A stretch of DNA of 64,000 nucleotides from Fimenecus sp045593555 (lineage in GTDB: Bacteria; Bacillota; Clostridia; Oscillospirales; Acutalibacteraceae). The translations under genes were made by a program, and so were the position numbers. The stretch lies in the NCBI GenBank assembly GCA_045593555.1, contig JAZNWU010000026.1, positions 1 to 64,000 of the forward strand, given 5' to 3'. Positions 51,455 to 60,785 of this stretch are shown here, one piece after another. The notes below the pieces were generated by a model. It was not told the DNA's origin and ran no database searches. It was given only the letters and a program-made list of their open reading frames with translations. The stretch's first letter is position 1. Every line of letters begins with the position of its first letter.

Positions 51455-52297
51455 ATGGCTTTAGTTCCAATGAAAAAACTCCTCGAAAATGCCGAAAAAA
51501 ACAATATTGCAGTAGGCGCTTTCAGTGTAGGCAATATGGAAATGGTTATGGGTGCTGTTGCGGCGGCTGAAGAACTCAATGTGCCGATTATTCTCCAGAT
51601 TGCAGAATGCAGACTTAAAAATTCACCACTCGAGCTTATGGGACCTATGATGATTTCTGCAGCAAAAAATTCAAAGGTAGAAATTGCAGTTCACCTTGAC
51701 CACGGTCTTAAAATTGAAACTGTTGAAAAAGCACTTAAAATGGGATTTACATCAGTAATGTTTGACGGCTCAACACTTCCTTTGGAAGAAAACATCAAGG
51801 CTGTCAAAACGGTTCGTCAGATGGCAGACGAATATGGTGCAACAGTTGAGGCTGAATTAGGTGTTGTTGGTGGTAATGAGGGTGACGGTGCAGCACACGA
51901 AATTTTCTGTACAAATCCTGCCGATGCAAAAATTTTCTGTGACGAAACGGGTGTTGATGCGTTAGCAGTCGCAATTGGTAATGCTCATGGAAACTATCCT
52001 GTGCTTCCGAATCTTCGATTTGATGTTCTTGATGATATTAACAAAATTGTTGATACTCCACTTGTGCTTCACGGTGGAACAGGAATTACAGACGAAATGT
52101 TCCAGCAGGCAATTATGCTTGGGGTGAGAAAAATCAATATTGCAACAGCAAGCTTTGATAATCTTGCAAGATATGCTCACAATTATTGTGACACAAAAGA
52201 AAAGGCGAATTATTTTGAACTCAGTGCTCAGATGGTTGAGGGCGTTTATGAAAATGTAAAAAGACATATTAAAGTGTTCAGCTTTATGGATAGATAA
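51455..52297 (+). CDS. Class II ketose-bisphosphate aldolase, IolJ-like
   Basis: 280 aa from the ATG at 51455 (TTGGAGTG upstream). Zinc class II aldolase: VPMKKLLENAEKNNIAVGAFSV, metal His in VHLDHG (about residues 80-85), AELGVVGGNEGD, VAIGNAHGNY and LHGGTGI. As first gene of the iol run it is most likely the 6-phospho-5-dehydro-2-deoxygluconate aldolase (IolJ), giving dihydroxyacetone phosphate and malonic semialdehyde. A fructose-bisphosphate aldolase cannot be excluded by sequence alone. Confidence 0.88.
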   Translation: MALVPMKKLLENAEKNNIAVGAFSVGNMEMVMGAVAAAEELNVPIILQIAECRLKNSPLELMGPMMISAAKNSKVEIAVHLDHGLKIETVEKALKMGFTSVMFDGSTLPLEENIKAVKTVRQMADEYGATVEAELGVVGGNEGDGAAHEIFCTNPADAKIFCDETGVDALAVAIGNAHGNYPVLPNLRFDVLDDINKIVDTPLVLHGGTGITDEMFQQAIMLGVRKINIATASFDNLARYAHNYCDTKEKANYFELSAQMVEGVYENVKRHIKVFSFMDR

Positions 52298-52309
52298 GGA
52301 GAAATTACT

Positions 52310-53326
52310 ATGAAGTACATTGAATTTGATAACAGTAAGGAATTTGATTTGATACTTTTGGGTAGAGTTGCAGTTGACTTGAATCCTGTTGACTACTATT
52401 GCCCACTTAATGAAAGCACAACATTTAAGAGATATCTTGGCGGCTCTCCCGCAAATATTGCAGTAGGTCTTGCTCGTCTTGGTAAAAAATGTGGTTTCTT
52501 TGCTCGTGTTTCCGATGACCAGCTCGGCACTTTTGTAACTGACTACTTTGATAACGAAGGAATTGATACTTCTCACATTAAGCGTTGCGAAAATGGTGAA
52601 AAAATCGGTCTTACATTTACAGAAATCAAGTCAGAAACAGAAAGCTCAATCGTTATGTATCGTAACGAAGCAGCTGACCTTAAACTTGATGTTGCTGATA
52701 TTGATGAAAATTATATCAACAAGGCAAAAGCAATTCTCATTTCCGGTACAGCACTTGCTGAAAGCCCATCAAGAGAAGCTGCACTTAAAGCAGTTGCACT
52801 TGCAAAGAAAAACGGTGTGCCGATTATTTTCGATATTGACTATCGTGCATACAACTGGAAAAACAGTGATGAAATTGCAATTTACTATTCATCAGTTGCT
52901 CGTGAAGCTGATATTATCCTTGGTTCTCGTGAGGAATATGACCTGACAGAAAAGTTCATCAAGCCTGGTATGACAGATAAGGAAACGGCTGCATACTGGC
53001 ATTCACAGAATGCGAAAATCGTAATTATCAAGCACGGTAAGGAAGGCTCAACTGCTTATACAAATGACGGTGAAAGCTTCTCAATCAAGCCATTCCCTGT
53101 AAAGCTTCTCAAGTCATTCGGTGGCGGTGACGGTTACGCATCAGCATTCCTTTATGGTATTTTTGAAGGCTGGGAAATTATCGATGCTCTTGAATTCGGT
53201 TCAGCTTCAGCTGCAATGCTTGTTGCATCTCACGCTTGTTCACAGGATATGCCAACAGTTGACGCAGTAAAAGAATTCATCAAAAAAGAAAAAGAAGAAT
53301 ATGGCGAAATGATAGCTCGAGCATAA
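52310..53326 (+). CDS. iolC: 5-dehydro-2-deoxygluconokinase
   Basis: 338 aa. PfkB kinase: LILLGRVAVDLNPVDYYCPLNE, GGSPANIAVGLARLG (about residues 44-58) and SFGGGDGYASAFLYG with the catalytic Asp (about 262-276). The opening motif with DLNP is characteristic of IolC. It phosphorylates 5-dehydro-2-deoxygluconate. AAGGAGAA precedes the ATG, 12 bases after the aldolase stop. Confidence 0.94.
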   Translation: MKYIEFDNSKEFDLILLGRVAVDLNPVDYYCPLNESTTFKRYLGGSPANIAVGLARLGKKCGFFARVSDDQLGTFVTDYFDNEGIDTSHIKRCENGEKIGLTFTEIKSETESSIVMYRNEAADLKLDVADIDENYINKAKAILISGTALAESPSREAALKAVALAKKNGVPIIFDIDYRAYNWKNSDEIAIYYSSVAREADIILGSREEYDLTEKFIKPGMTDKETAAYWHSQNAKIVIIKHGKEGSTAYTNDGESFSIKPFPVKLLKSFGGGDGYASAFLYGIFEGWEIIDALEFGSASAAMLVASHACSQDMPTVDAVKEFIKKEKEEYGEMIARA

Positions 53327-53340
53327 TTCTTTTTGGCTTA

Positions 53341-53419
53341 TTTTCCGTAATACTTCGTTGCTTTCGGCTCGTGGTATACCCGATACAACTTCACCTCGGC
53401 AACATTGTCTTACGAAAAA
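53341..53419. repeat. Y-shaped hairpin element, copy 5
   Basis: TTTTCCGTAATACTTCGTTGC at the left pairs with GGCAACATTGTCTTACGAAAA at the right. Interior TCGGCTCGTGGTATACC and CAACTTCACCTC. The outer arms (CTTTTTGG and TCAAAAATA) pair less well than in other copies. It follows iolC. Confidence 0.8.
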
Positions 53420-53476
53420 TTTGCTCAAAAATAATCTGTTCTCTTAAAGCTTGTTATAGCTAAAACGGTGAATAAA

Positions 53477-54166
53477 ATGATTAAGAAATTATTAAAAAAC
53501 AAAATCATAAAAAGTATTATAATTGCGTTTTTATGTGTTTGTTTGCTCGGTGGGGTAGCTGTAGTCGGCATTAATGCCTATATGATTTCTTATGTAGAAG
53601 ATTATATTTTAACTGTTGATGACCTGAAAAATGAAAATTTTGACTGTATAATGGTGCTGGGTGCAGGACTTTGGGACGGTGAGCCGTCACCAATGCTTCA
53701 GGAACGACTTGATTTTGGTCTTGTAGCATATGACACAGGTTGTTCTGAAAAACTGCTTATGAGTGGTGACCACGGCCGTGAGGAATACGATGAAGTCAAC
53801 AAAATGAAAGATGTTGCCATTGAAAAAGGTGTTCCTGCTGATAATATTTTTATGGACCACGCAGGATTTTCAACCTATGAATCCATGTATCGTGCAAGAG
53901 ATGTTTTTCAGGTTGAAAAAATGGTAATTGTCACACAAGAATATCATTTATATCGTGCTGTATATAATGCAAGAAAACTTGGCATTGATGCTTATGGCTT
54001 TGCAGCAGATAGGCTTGAGTATCCGATTTACAATGATGTCCGTGAAGCGTTGGCAAGAGTCAAAGATTTCTTTTATTGCATTGTTCAACCTGAACCTACA
54101 TATTTAGGTGATGCAATACCGATTAGTTCAAGTGGCTCATTAACAGATGACAAAACGAGAGTTTAA
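53477..54166 (+). CDS. SanA/YdcF-like (DUF218) membrane protein
   Basis: 229 aa from the ATG at 53477; a GTG three codons earlier is equally possible and neither has a strong ribosome site. N-terminal membrane segment (about residues 12-35), then the DUF218 core: DCIMVLGAGLWDGEPSPMLQERLDFGLVAY, KLLMSGDHG, FSTYESMYRARDVFQVEKMVIVTQEYHL. SanA-type proteins affect envelope permeability. Its place between iolC and iolB is unexpected and no inositol role is known. Confidence 0.82.
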   Translation: MIKKLLKNKIIKSIIIAFLCVCLLGGVAVVGINAYMISYVEDYILTVDDLKNENFDCIMVLGAGLWDGEPSPMLQERLDFGLVAYDTGCSEKLLMSGDHGREEYDEVNKMKDVAIEKGVPADNIFMDHAGFSTYESMYRARDVFQVEKMVIVTQEYHLYRAVYNARKLGIDAYGFAADRLEYPIYNDVREALARVKDFFYCIVQPEPTYLGDAIPISSSGSLTDDKTRV

Positions 54167-54183
54167 TATATAAAGGTGATTAT

Positions 54184-54951
54184 ATGTACGAAAATCCAAG
54201 TTTTAATTCCAACAACGAAAAAATCCTTTGTGAGATGAACGGCAAAAATGCTGATATGCTCATGAACATCAAAACAAAGGTGTTAAAAGCAGGTGAATCT
54301 GTTACAGTTTGTGACGGGAACAACGAAACTGCAATTCTTTTGCTTTCAGGTGATATTCAGTATGCATTTGATGGCAAAACAGAAGATGCAAAGCGTGAAA
54401 ATCAGTTTGTTGACAGACCATACTGTGTACACTTTTCAAAAAACAATGAAGTAACAGTTACTGCAAATGCAGATTCACGAATTCTTATTCAGCAAACAGA
54501 TAATGACAATGATTTTGGGTTTGTTTGGTATAGTCCTGAAAATGTAATTTTACAGGAATTCGGCAAAGACCAGTGGAACGGTACTGCTCACAGACAAGTT
54601 CTTACGCTTTTCGATTATGAGAATGCACCATATTCAAATATGGTTCTCGGTGAGGTTATTCACAAGCCCGGTTGTTGGTCAAGTTATCCGCCACACTACC
54701 ATCCACAGCCCGAGGTTTATTACTATGAATTTGATAAACCACAAGGTTTTGGCGTTGGTTTTAATGGTGATGATTGTTACAAAGTTGAAGACCAGGGTGT
54801 TCTTTGTATTACACCTATGAAAACACATCAGCAGGTTGCAGCACCAGGTTACTCAATGTGCTATGTATGGATGATTAGACATCTCGACGGTGACCCATGG
54901 ATAAAGACAAGAATTGACGACCCAGACCACAAGTGGTTGTTAGATGTATAA
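54184..54951 (+). CDS. iolB: 5-deoxy-glucuronate isomerase
   Basis: 255 aa. Double cupin with the metal-binding block SSYPPHYHPQPEVYYYEF (about residues 159-176) and GVLCITPMKTHQQVAAPGYSMCYVWMIRHL near the end. It converts 5-deoxyglucuronate to 5-dehydro-2-deoxygluconate, the substrate of IolC. AAAGGTG lies upstream. Confidence 0.94.
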   Translation: MYENPSFNSNNEKILCEMNGKNADMLMNIKTKVLKAGESVTVCDGNNETAILLLSGDIQYAFDGKTEDAKRENQFVDRPYCVHFSKNNEVTVTANADSRILIQQTDNDNDFGFVWYSPENVILQEFGKDQWNGTAHRQVLTLFDYENAPYSNMVLGEVIHKPGCWSSYPPHYHPQPEVYYYEFDKPQGFGVGFNGDDCYKVEDQGVLCITPMKTHQQVAAPGYSMCYVWMIRHLDGDPWIKTRIDDPDHKWLLDV

Positions 54952-54982
54952 ACAAACTACCTTTTAAATAGGAGATGATATT

Positions 54983-56902
54983 ATGGCAAAAATGACAATG
55001 GCTCAGGCACTTGTTAAGTTCCTTGACAATCAGTATGTGTCTTTTGACGGCGTTGAAACAAAATTTGTTGACGGAATTTTTACTGTTTTCGGTCACGGTA
55101 TTGTTTTAGGTCTTGGTGAAGCACTTGATTCTGATAAAGGCGGACTGAGAGTGTATCAGGGTAAAAATGAGCAAGGTCAGGCACACGTTGCTACAGCCTT
55201 TGCAAAGATGAACAACAGAAGAAAAATTATCGCTTGTGCATCTTCAATCGGCCCTGGTGCTGCTAATATGATTACTGCAGCAGCTACTGCAACAGTTAAT
55301 AATGTTCCACTTCTTTTATTCCCTGCTGACACATTCTCAACCCGTCAGCCTGACCCTGTACTTCAACAGTTCGAGCAGGTTAATTCTCTTGCAACAACTA
55401 CAAATGATGCTTATAAAGCAGTAACTCGTTATTGGGACAGAATTCAGCGTCCTGAACAGTTAATGTCAGCGATGATTAACGCTATGCGTGTTCTTACTGA
55501 TACAGCAGACACAGGTGCAGTTGCAATCTGTCTTTGTCAGGATGTTGAGGGCGAAAGCTATGATTACCCTGATTCATTCTTCCAGAAGAGAGTACATAAA
55601 ATTGTTCGTATGCCTGTTGCTTGTGAAGAATTAGAAGATGTTCTCGAAGTTGTTAAGAATGCTGAAAAGCCACTTGTAATCTGTGGCGGTGGTGTTCGTT
55701 ATTCAGAAGCAGGTGAAGCTCTTGAAAAATTCTGTGCAGAATTTAACATTCCTTTTGCAGAAACACAGAGTGGTAAAACTGCTTGTCTTTCATCAGATAA
55801 ATATAACCTTGGTGGTCTTGGTGTTACAGGTAACTCATCAGGTAACGTAATCGCAAAGGATGCAGACGTTGTTATCGGTATTGGTACTCGATTCTCTGAC
55901 TTTACAACTGCTTCAAAATCACTTTTCAAAGATGATGTTAAGATGGTTACAATCAATACATCTCGTTTTGATGCATATAAGCTTGATGCAACAAAGATGG
56001 TTGCTGATGCTAAACTTGGTATTATCGCTCTCGGTGATGAACTTCGCAAAATTGGTTACAAATCAGCATACACAACTGAAATTCAGGATGCAAAAGCAGG
56101 TTGGGACAAGGAAATGGAATTCCTTGCAAACTACAAATACGACGAAGACTTCAAGCCACTTATTGAGGCTCGTGATGAAAAGACAATTCCTGAATTTGTT
56201 GAAAAAATCGGTGGTGTGATTACACAGACAGCTGCTTTGGCACTTATCCGTAAACTTATTCCTGCTGATGCTCTTTGTACAGGTGCTGCAGGTTCACTTC
56301 CTGGATGTTTACAGAGAATGTGGACTTCTGATAGCCGTTATTCATACAATATGGAATATGGTTATTCATGTATGGGTTATGAAATCGCAGGTGCACTTGG
56401 TAGCAAGATGGCACATCCTGAATGTGAATCATACGCTATGTGTGGTGACGGAAGCTACTTGATGCTTCATTCTGAACTTGTGACATCAATTCAGGAAAAC
56501 AAGAAAATCAATGTTCTTCTTTTTGACAACAGTGGTTTCGGTTGTATTAATAACCTTGAAATGTCAAACGGTATTGGAAATCTTGCAACAGAATTCCGTT
56601 ACAGAGATGAAAACGGTGATTTGCTCGGTGGTCTTATTCCTATTGACTTTGCAAAGAATGCAGAAGCTTATGGTTGTAAGACTTACACAGCAAAAACTAT
56701 GGAAGAACTTGAATTTGCACTTATCGATTCACAGAAACAGACTGTTTCAACACTTATTGACATTAAAGTACTTCCAAAATCAATGACAGATGGTTACGGT
56801 GCTTGGTGGCACACAGGTGTTCCATCAGTTTCAAAAAATGAAAAAGTAAATAAAGCCTTCGCAGAGAAGGAAGAAAATAAAAATAAAGCAAGGAGATACT
56901 AA
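54983..56902 (+). CDS. iolD: 3D-trihydroxycyclohexane-1,2-dione hydrolase
   Basis: 639 aa. Thiamine-diphosphate enzyme: N-terminal Pyr domain beginning MTMAQALVKFLDNQYVSFDG, central domain, and PP domain with the cofactor motif GDGSYLMLHSEL ... NVLLFDNSGFGCINNLE (about residues 490-530). It opens the inositol-derived ring (THcHDO) to 5-deoxyglucuronate. AGGAGATGA precedes the ATG. IolE starts 1 base after its stop. Confidence 0.96.
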   Translation: MAKMTMAQALVKFLDNQYVSFDGVETKFVDGIFTVFGHGIVLGLGEALDSDKGGLRVYQGKNEQGQAHVATAFAKMNNRRKIIACASSIGPGAANMITAAATATVNNVPLLLFPADTFSTRQPDPVLQQFEQVNSLATTTNDAYKAVTRYWDRIQRPEQLMSAMINAMRVLTDTADTGAVAICLCQDVEGESYDYPDSFFQKRVHKIVRMPVACEELEDVLEVVKNAEKPLVICGGGVRYSEAGEALEKFCAEFNIPFAETQSGKTACLSSDKYNLGGLGVTGNSSGNVIAKDADVVIGIGTRFSDFTTASKSLFKDDVKMVTINTSRFDAYKLDATKMVADAKLGIIALGDELRKIGYKSAYTTEIQDAKAGWDKEMEFLANYKYDEDFKPLIEARDEKTIPEFVEKIGGVITQTAALALIRKLIPADALCTGAAGSLPGCLQRMWTSDSRYSYNMEYGYSCMGYEIAGALGSKMAHPECESYAMCGDGSYLMLHSELVTSIQENKKINVLLFDNSGFGCINNLEMSNGIGNLATEFRYRDENGDLLGGLIPIDFAKNAEAYGCKTYTAKTMEELEFALIDSQKQTVSTLIDIKVLPKSMTDGYGAWWHTGVPSVSKNEKVNKAFAEKEENKNKARRY

Positions 56903-56903
56903 T

Positions 56904-57797
56904 ATGCTTGACAAAAACAAAGTAAAACTCGGTATTGCACCTATCGCTTGGACAAATGACGATATGCCTGACCTTGGTGCTGAAAACACATTTGAACAGT
57001 GCATTTCTGAAATGGCACTTGCAGGTTTCACAGGTTGTGAAGTTGGTAACAAGTACCCAAGAGATACAAAGGTACTTAAAAAGGCACTTGAACTTCGTGG
57101 TATGCAGATTTGTAACGCTTGGTTCTCAAGTTTCCTTATAACAAAACCTTATGAAGAAGTTGAAAAGGACTTCATTGAGCACATTACATTCCTTAAGGAA
57201 ATGGGTGCAAAAGTTGTTGGTATCTCTGAACAGGGACACTCAATTCAGGGTACAGACCTTTCAATCTTTGATGATAAATATGTTATGAATGATGAAGAAT
57301 GGGATATGCTCTGTACAGGTATCAATAAGCTTGGTAAGGTTGCAAAGGATATGGGAATCGCTCTTTGCTTCCATCATCATATGGGTACAGTTGTTCAGAC
57401 AGCTGCTGAAATTGACAGAATGATGGAAAACACAGACCCTGAGCTTTTTGGTCTTCTTTTCGACACAGGTCACCTTGCATATTGTGGTGAAGATTATATG
57501 GCAGTTCTCAAGAAGTATGCAAATAGAATCCGTCACGTACATCTTAAGGATATCCGTCCTGATGTTGTTGCAAAGGTTAAGGCTGAAAAAATGAGTTTCT
57601 TACAGGGTGTTCGTGCAGGTGCTTTCACAGTTCCGGGTGACGGCGTAATCGACTTCAAACCTGTATTTGATGTTCTTGAAGAAACAGGATACGAAGGATA
57701 CGTTCTTGTTGAAGCTGAACAGGACCCTGCAATTGCAAATCCATTTGAGTATGCACTCAAAGCTCGTAAGTACATCAACGAAGTATCTGGATTATAA
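56904..57797 (+). CDS. iolE: Inosose dehydratase
   Basis: 297 aa. Xylose-isomerase-like TIM barrel beginning VKLGIAPIAWTNDDMPDLGAENTFEQC, with metal ligands in LCFHHHMGTVVQTAAEIDRMM (about residues 151-171), LLFDTGHLAYCGED and VHLKDIRPDV. It dehydrates 2-keto-myo-inositol (scyllo-inosose). CAAGGAGATACT supplies the ribosome site within the end of iolD. Confidence 0.95.
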   Translation: MLDKNKVKLGIAPIAWTNDDMPDLGAENTFEQCISEMALAGFTGCEVGNKYPRDTKVLKKALELRGMQICNAWFSSFLITKPYEEVEKDFIEHITFLKEMGAKVVGISEQGHSIQGTDLSIFDDKYVMNDEEWDMLCTGINKLGKVAKDMGIALCFHHHMGTVVQTAAEIDRMMENTDPELFGLLFDTGHLAYCGEDYMAVLKKYANRIRHVHLKDIRPDVVAKVKAEKMSFLQGVRAGAFTVPGDGVIDFKPVFDVLEETGYEGYVLVEAEQDPAIANPFEYALKARKYINEVSGL

Positions 57798-57804
57798 TTA
57801 AAAA

Positions 57805-57929
57805 TGGCTTCTCCTTGAGGAGAAGCTGTCGAGCGAATGCGAGACTGATGAGGTGTAGGATACGAAGTATCCGTTAATTTGCTCCACCTCATCCGTCACT
57901 TCGTGACACCTTCCCCTCGAGGGGAAGGC
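57805..57929. repeat. GGCTYCTCC...GGGAAGGC dispersed element, copy 1
   Basis: Begins GGCTTCTCCTTGAGGAGAAGC and ends CCTTCCCCTCGAGGGGAAGG, each end a tight hairpin. The centre has CTGATGAGGTGTAG, matched by CTCCACCTCATC. The second copy is at 62691. Confidence 0.75.
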
Positions 57930-57967
57930 AATAAAAATGTAATCAATCCTAAAAGGAGAAAATAAAT

Positions 57968-59476
57968 ATGGCAGTAGAAAAATTACAGTATTTCGTGAAC
58001 GGTCAGTTCAAAGACTCAAAAACTGATGTTTGGTATGACCTTCACAATCCAAGCACAGGTGAAGTTGTAGGACAAGCACCTTGCTGTACAAATGACGAAG
58101 TTCTTGAAGCAATCGAGGCTGCAAAGGCAGCATATCCGGGTTGGAGAGCAACTCCTGCAATCAAGAGAGCACAGATTCTTTATAAAATCCGTGAACTCAT
58201 TATCCGTGATATGGAAGAGCTTACAATGTGTGTTGCTTGTGAAAATGGTAAAGTATGGGGCGAAGCAGAAGGCGATGTTCTTAAAGCAAAAGAAGGTACA
58301 GAGCTTGCAACTCAGGTTCCATCACTTATGATGGGTGAAAGCCTTATGGATGCTTCAACAGGTTATGATACAGTTAAATATCGTGAACCTCTCGGTGTTT
58401 TCGCAGGTATCGTCCCTGTTAACTTCCCTGCAATGATTCCATTCGGTTGGATGGCTCCTACTTGTATTGCAACAGGTAATACAATGGTTCTCAAAGCAGC
58501 ATCTCTTACACCAAAAACAGCAATGAAATTTGCTGCTATTTATAAAGAAGCAGGTGTTCCTGACGGTGTTATCAATGTTATCACTTGTTCAAGAAACGAA
58601 GTAAACACAATTCTTGACCATCCTGATGTTAAGGGTATCACATTCGTTGGTTCAACTCCTGTTGGCCTTAAGGTTTATTCTCGTGCAGCAGCTGCAGGCA
58701 AGCGTTGTCAGGCTCTTACTCAGGCTAAGAACCATGCTCTTGTTATGTCAGACTGTGCACTTGAAAGAACAGTTGCAGGTGTTATCAACTCTGCTTACGG
58801 TTGTGCAGGTCAGCGTTGTATGGCTCTTACTTGCTGTGTAGTTGAAGAAGCTATTGCAGACAAGTTTGTTGCTGAACTTGTTAAACAGGCAAAGAATATT
58901 AAGGTTGGTCCATCTTGGGAAAAGACATCAAAACTCGGACCTATTACATATAAGAAGCATTACGAAGAAGTTCTTGCTGACATTCAGAAGGGTGTTGACG
59001 AAGGTGCAGAACTCGTTCTTGACGGTCGTGATGTTAAGGTTGAGGGATATGAAAACGGATATTTCGTTGGCCCTACAATCTTTGATAAGGTTACAGCTGA
59101 TATGACAATCGGTGATGAAGAAGTATTCGGACCTGTTCTTTGCATAAAGCGTTGTAAGAACTTTGAAGAAGGTCTTAAGATTATGAACGACAACCCATAT
59201 GCAAACGGTTCTGTTATCTACACACAGAGTGGTTACTTTGCACGTCAGTTTGCTCGTTACACAGACGGTGGTCAGGTTGGTATCAACGTTGGTATTCCTG
59301 TTCCTGTTGGTTTCTTCCCATTCTCAGGACACAAGCAGTCATTCTTCGGTGACCTTCATTGTCTTGGTAAGGATGCATACCGTTTCTACACAGAATCAAA
59401 GGCAGTTACACAACACTGGTTTGACGAAGAAGAGAAATCAACAACTAATGTTTCAACATGGGACGGTACTATCTAA
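57968..59476 (+). CDS. iolA: CoA-acylating methylmalonate-semialdehyde dehydrogenase
   Basis: 502 aa. Aldehyde dehydrogenase fold: FVNGQFKDSKTDVWYDLHNPSTGEV, GIVPVNFPAMIPFGW, ITFVGSTPVGLKVYSRAAAAGKR, and catalytic Cys in NSAYGCAGQRCMALTCCVV (about residues 280-298), as in MmsA/IolA. The usual Glu of non-CoA ALDHs is replaced in the QALTQAKNHALV stretch, which fits the CoA-acylating group. It converts malonate semialdehyde to acetyl-CoA. AAAGGAG lies upstream. Confidence 0.94.
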   Translation: MAVEKLQYFVNGQFKDSKTDVWYDLHNPSTGEVVGQAPCCTNDEVLEAIEAAKAAYPGWRATPAIKRAQILYKIRELIIRDMEELTMCVACENGKVWGEAEGDVLKAKEGTELATQVPSLMMGESLMDASTGYDTVKYREPLGVFAGIVPVNFPAMIPFGWMAPTCIATGNTMVLKAASLTPKTAMKFAAIYKEAGVPDGVINVITCSRNEVNTILDHPDVKGITFVGSTPVGLKVYSRAAAAGKRCQALTQAKNHALVMSDCALERTVAGVINSAYGCAGQRCMALTCCVVEEAIADKFVAELVKQAKNIKVGPSWEKTSKLGPITYKKHYEEVLADIQKGVDEGAELVLDGRDVKVEGYENGYFVGPTIFDKVTADMTIGDEEVFGPVLCIKRCKNFEEGLKIMNDNPYANGSVIYTQSGYFARQFARYTDGGQVGINVGIPVPVGFFPFSGHKQSFFGDLHCLGKDAYRFYTESKAVTQHWFDEEEKSTTNVSTWDGTI

Positions 59477-59483
59477 TTTGTGT

Positions 59484-59566
59484 CTTTTTCCGTAATGCGT
59501 CGTTGCTTTTGGCTCGTGGTATACCTGATACAACTTCGCCTCGGCAACATTGCCTTACGAAAAAAA
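59484..59566. repeat. Y-shaped hairpin element, copy 6
   Basis: CTTTTTCCGTAATGCGTCGTTGC pairs with GGCAACATTGCCTTACGAAAAA; interior TTTGGCTCGTGGTATACC. Flanking AATTTGTG (59477-59484) and CACAAATT (59570-59577) pair perfectly. It starts at the iolA stop codon. Confidence 0.82.
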
Positions 59567-59609
59567 TCCCACAAATTAAGTTTTTCTAAAAATACATAAG
59601 ATTTTATTC

Positions 59610-59700
59610 GTAGGGGTCGGCGGGTCTCACCTGCCGGTTCGGTCGGTGCTTCTGCTTCGCAGAGGTGTCCACTGGACACCCGCACCCTCGACGACCCGTA
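59610..59700. repeat. GTAGGGG-type dispersed element, copy 3
   Basis: GTAGGGGTCGG at the left end and CGACGACCCGTA at the right, with internal hairpins CGGGTCTCACCTG and GGTGTCCACTGGACACC. GC-rich; immediately before the iolG ribosome site. Confidence 0.6.
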
Positions 59701-59725
59701 TCCAAATTATAAAGGAGAAAATATT

Positions 59726-60733
59726 ATGCTCAAAATCGGTATTATCGGTGCAGGCCGTATTGGTAAGGTGCACCTTGAATCAATTACATATCATGTAAAG
59801 GGTGCTGAAGTTGTTGCAATTGCAGACCCATTTATGAACGACGAAACAAAGGCTTTCTGTGAAGGCTTTGGTGTAGAAAAAATCTACACAGATTACACAA
59901 AAATCATTGAAGACAAAGACATCGATGCAGTTCTTGTTTGTTCATCAACTGACACTCACGCTCCGATTTCTATTGAAGCAATCAATGCAGGTAAGCACGT
60001 ATTCTGTGAAAAGCCACTTGCAAATACAGTAGATAAGATTCTTGAAATTGCAGATGCTCTGAAATGCCATCCTGAATGTAAATTCCAGGTAGGTTTCAAC
60101 CGTCGTTTTGACCATAACTTCGCAGCAGTTCGTAAAGCATATGACGAAGGCAAAATCGGTGAAGCACAGATTCTTAAAATCACTTCTCGTGACCCACAGG
60201 CACCACCTGTTGGCTATTGTGCAGCAAGCATCTTCCTTGATATGACAATTCATGATTTTGATATGGCTTGCTTCCTTACAAACAGTGATGTTGAAGAACT
60301 TTATGTTTATGCTGATGCTCTTATCAATCCTGGTATTCGTGAATACGGTGACTTCGACACAGCTATCATTTCTATGAAAATGGAAAATGGTGCTCTTGCA
60401 GTTATTGATAACTCTCGTCAGGCTATGTACGGTTATGACCAGAGAGCAGAGCTTTTTGGTTCAAAGGGTATGGTTGCAACTGCTAACGACACTCTTTCAA
60501 CTGCTGTTGTTTCAGATGCGAACGGTGTAACAGGCGAAAAACCACTCTATTTCTTCCTTGAAAGATATATGGGTTCATTCTCAGAAGAAGTTAGACAGTT
60601 TGTTGACTGTTGTGTAAACGATAAGGAAACTCCTGTTGGTATCCACGCAGGTTTACAGTCAGTTAAGATTGCTCTTGCTGCTGAAAAATCAGCTAATGAG
60701 GGCAGACCTGTTAAACTTGCAGAAATTCAGTAA
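59726..60733 (+). CDS. iolG: Inositol 2-dehydrogenase
   Basis: 335 aa. Gfo/Idh/MocA oxidoreductase: Rossmann KIGIIGAGRIGKVHLESI (residues 3-20), CEKPLANTVDK (about 93-103, catalytic Lys), VGFNRRFDHNFAAVRKA and MTIHDFDMACF (about 174-184). It oxidises myo-inositol with NAD+, the first step of the pathway. It is placed last in the cluster, after two repeat elements. AAAGGAG precedes the ATG. Confidence 0.93.
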   Translation: MLKIGIIGAGRIGKVHLESITYHVKGAEVVAIADPFMNDETKAFCEGFGVEKIYTDYTKIIEDKDIDAVLVCSSTDTHAPISIEAINAGKHVFCEKPLANTVDKILEIADALKCHPECKFQVGFNRRFDHNFAAVRKAYDEGKIGEAQILKITSRDPQAPPVGYCAASIFLDMTIHDFDMACFLTNSDVEELYVYADALINPGIREYGDFDTAIISMKMENGALAVIDNSRQAMYGYDQRAELFGSKGMVATANDTLSTAVVSDANGVTGEKPLYFFLERYMGSFSEEVRQFVDCCVNDKETPVGIHAGLQSVKIALAAEKSANEGRPVKLAEIQ

Positions 60734-60740
60734 TAACACG

Positions 60741-60764
60741 GTAGGGCGGGGTCTTGACCCCGCC
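60741..60764 (+). repeat. GTAGGG-type element, short copy 4 (possible terminator stem)
   Basis: GTAGGGCGGGG-TCTTGA-CCCCGCC hairpin 8 bases after the iolG stop. No U-run follows, so termination is uncertain. Confidence 0.55.
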
Positions 60765-60785
60765 GAAATTATAATCTAATGTTTA

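Noticed and set aside
57805..57929. Hammerhead-like ribozyme suggested by CTGATGAGG
   Set aside because: CTGATGAG is present, but the required GAAA and flanking stems in the right order are not seen; the same region is a dispersed repeat with a different middle elsewhere.
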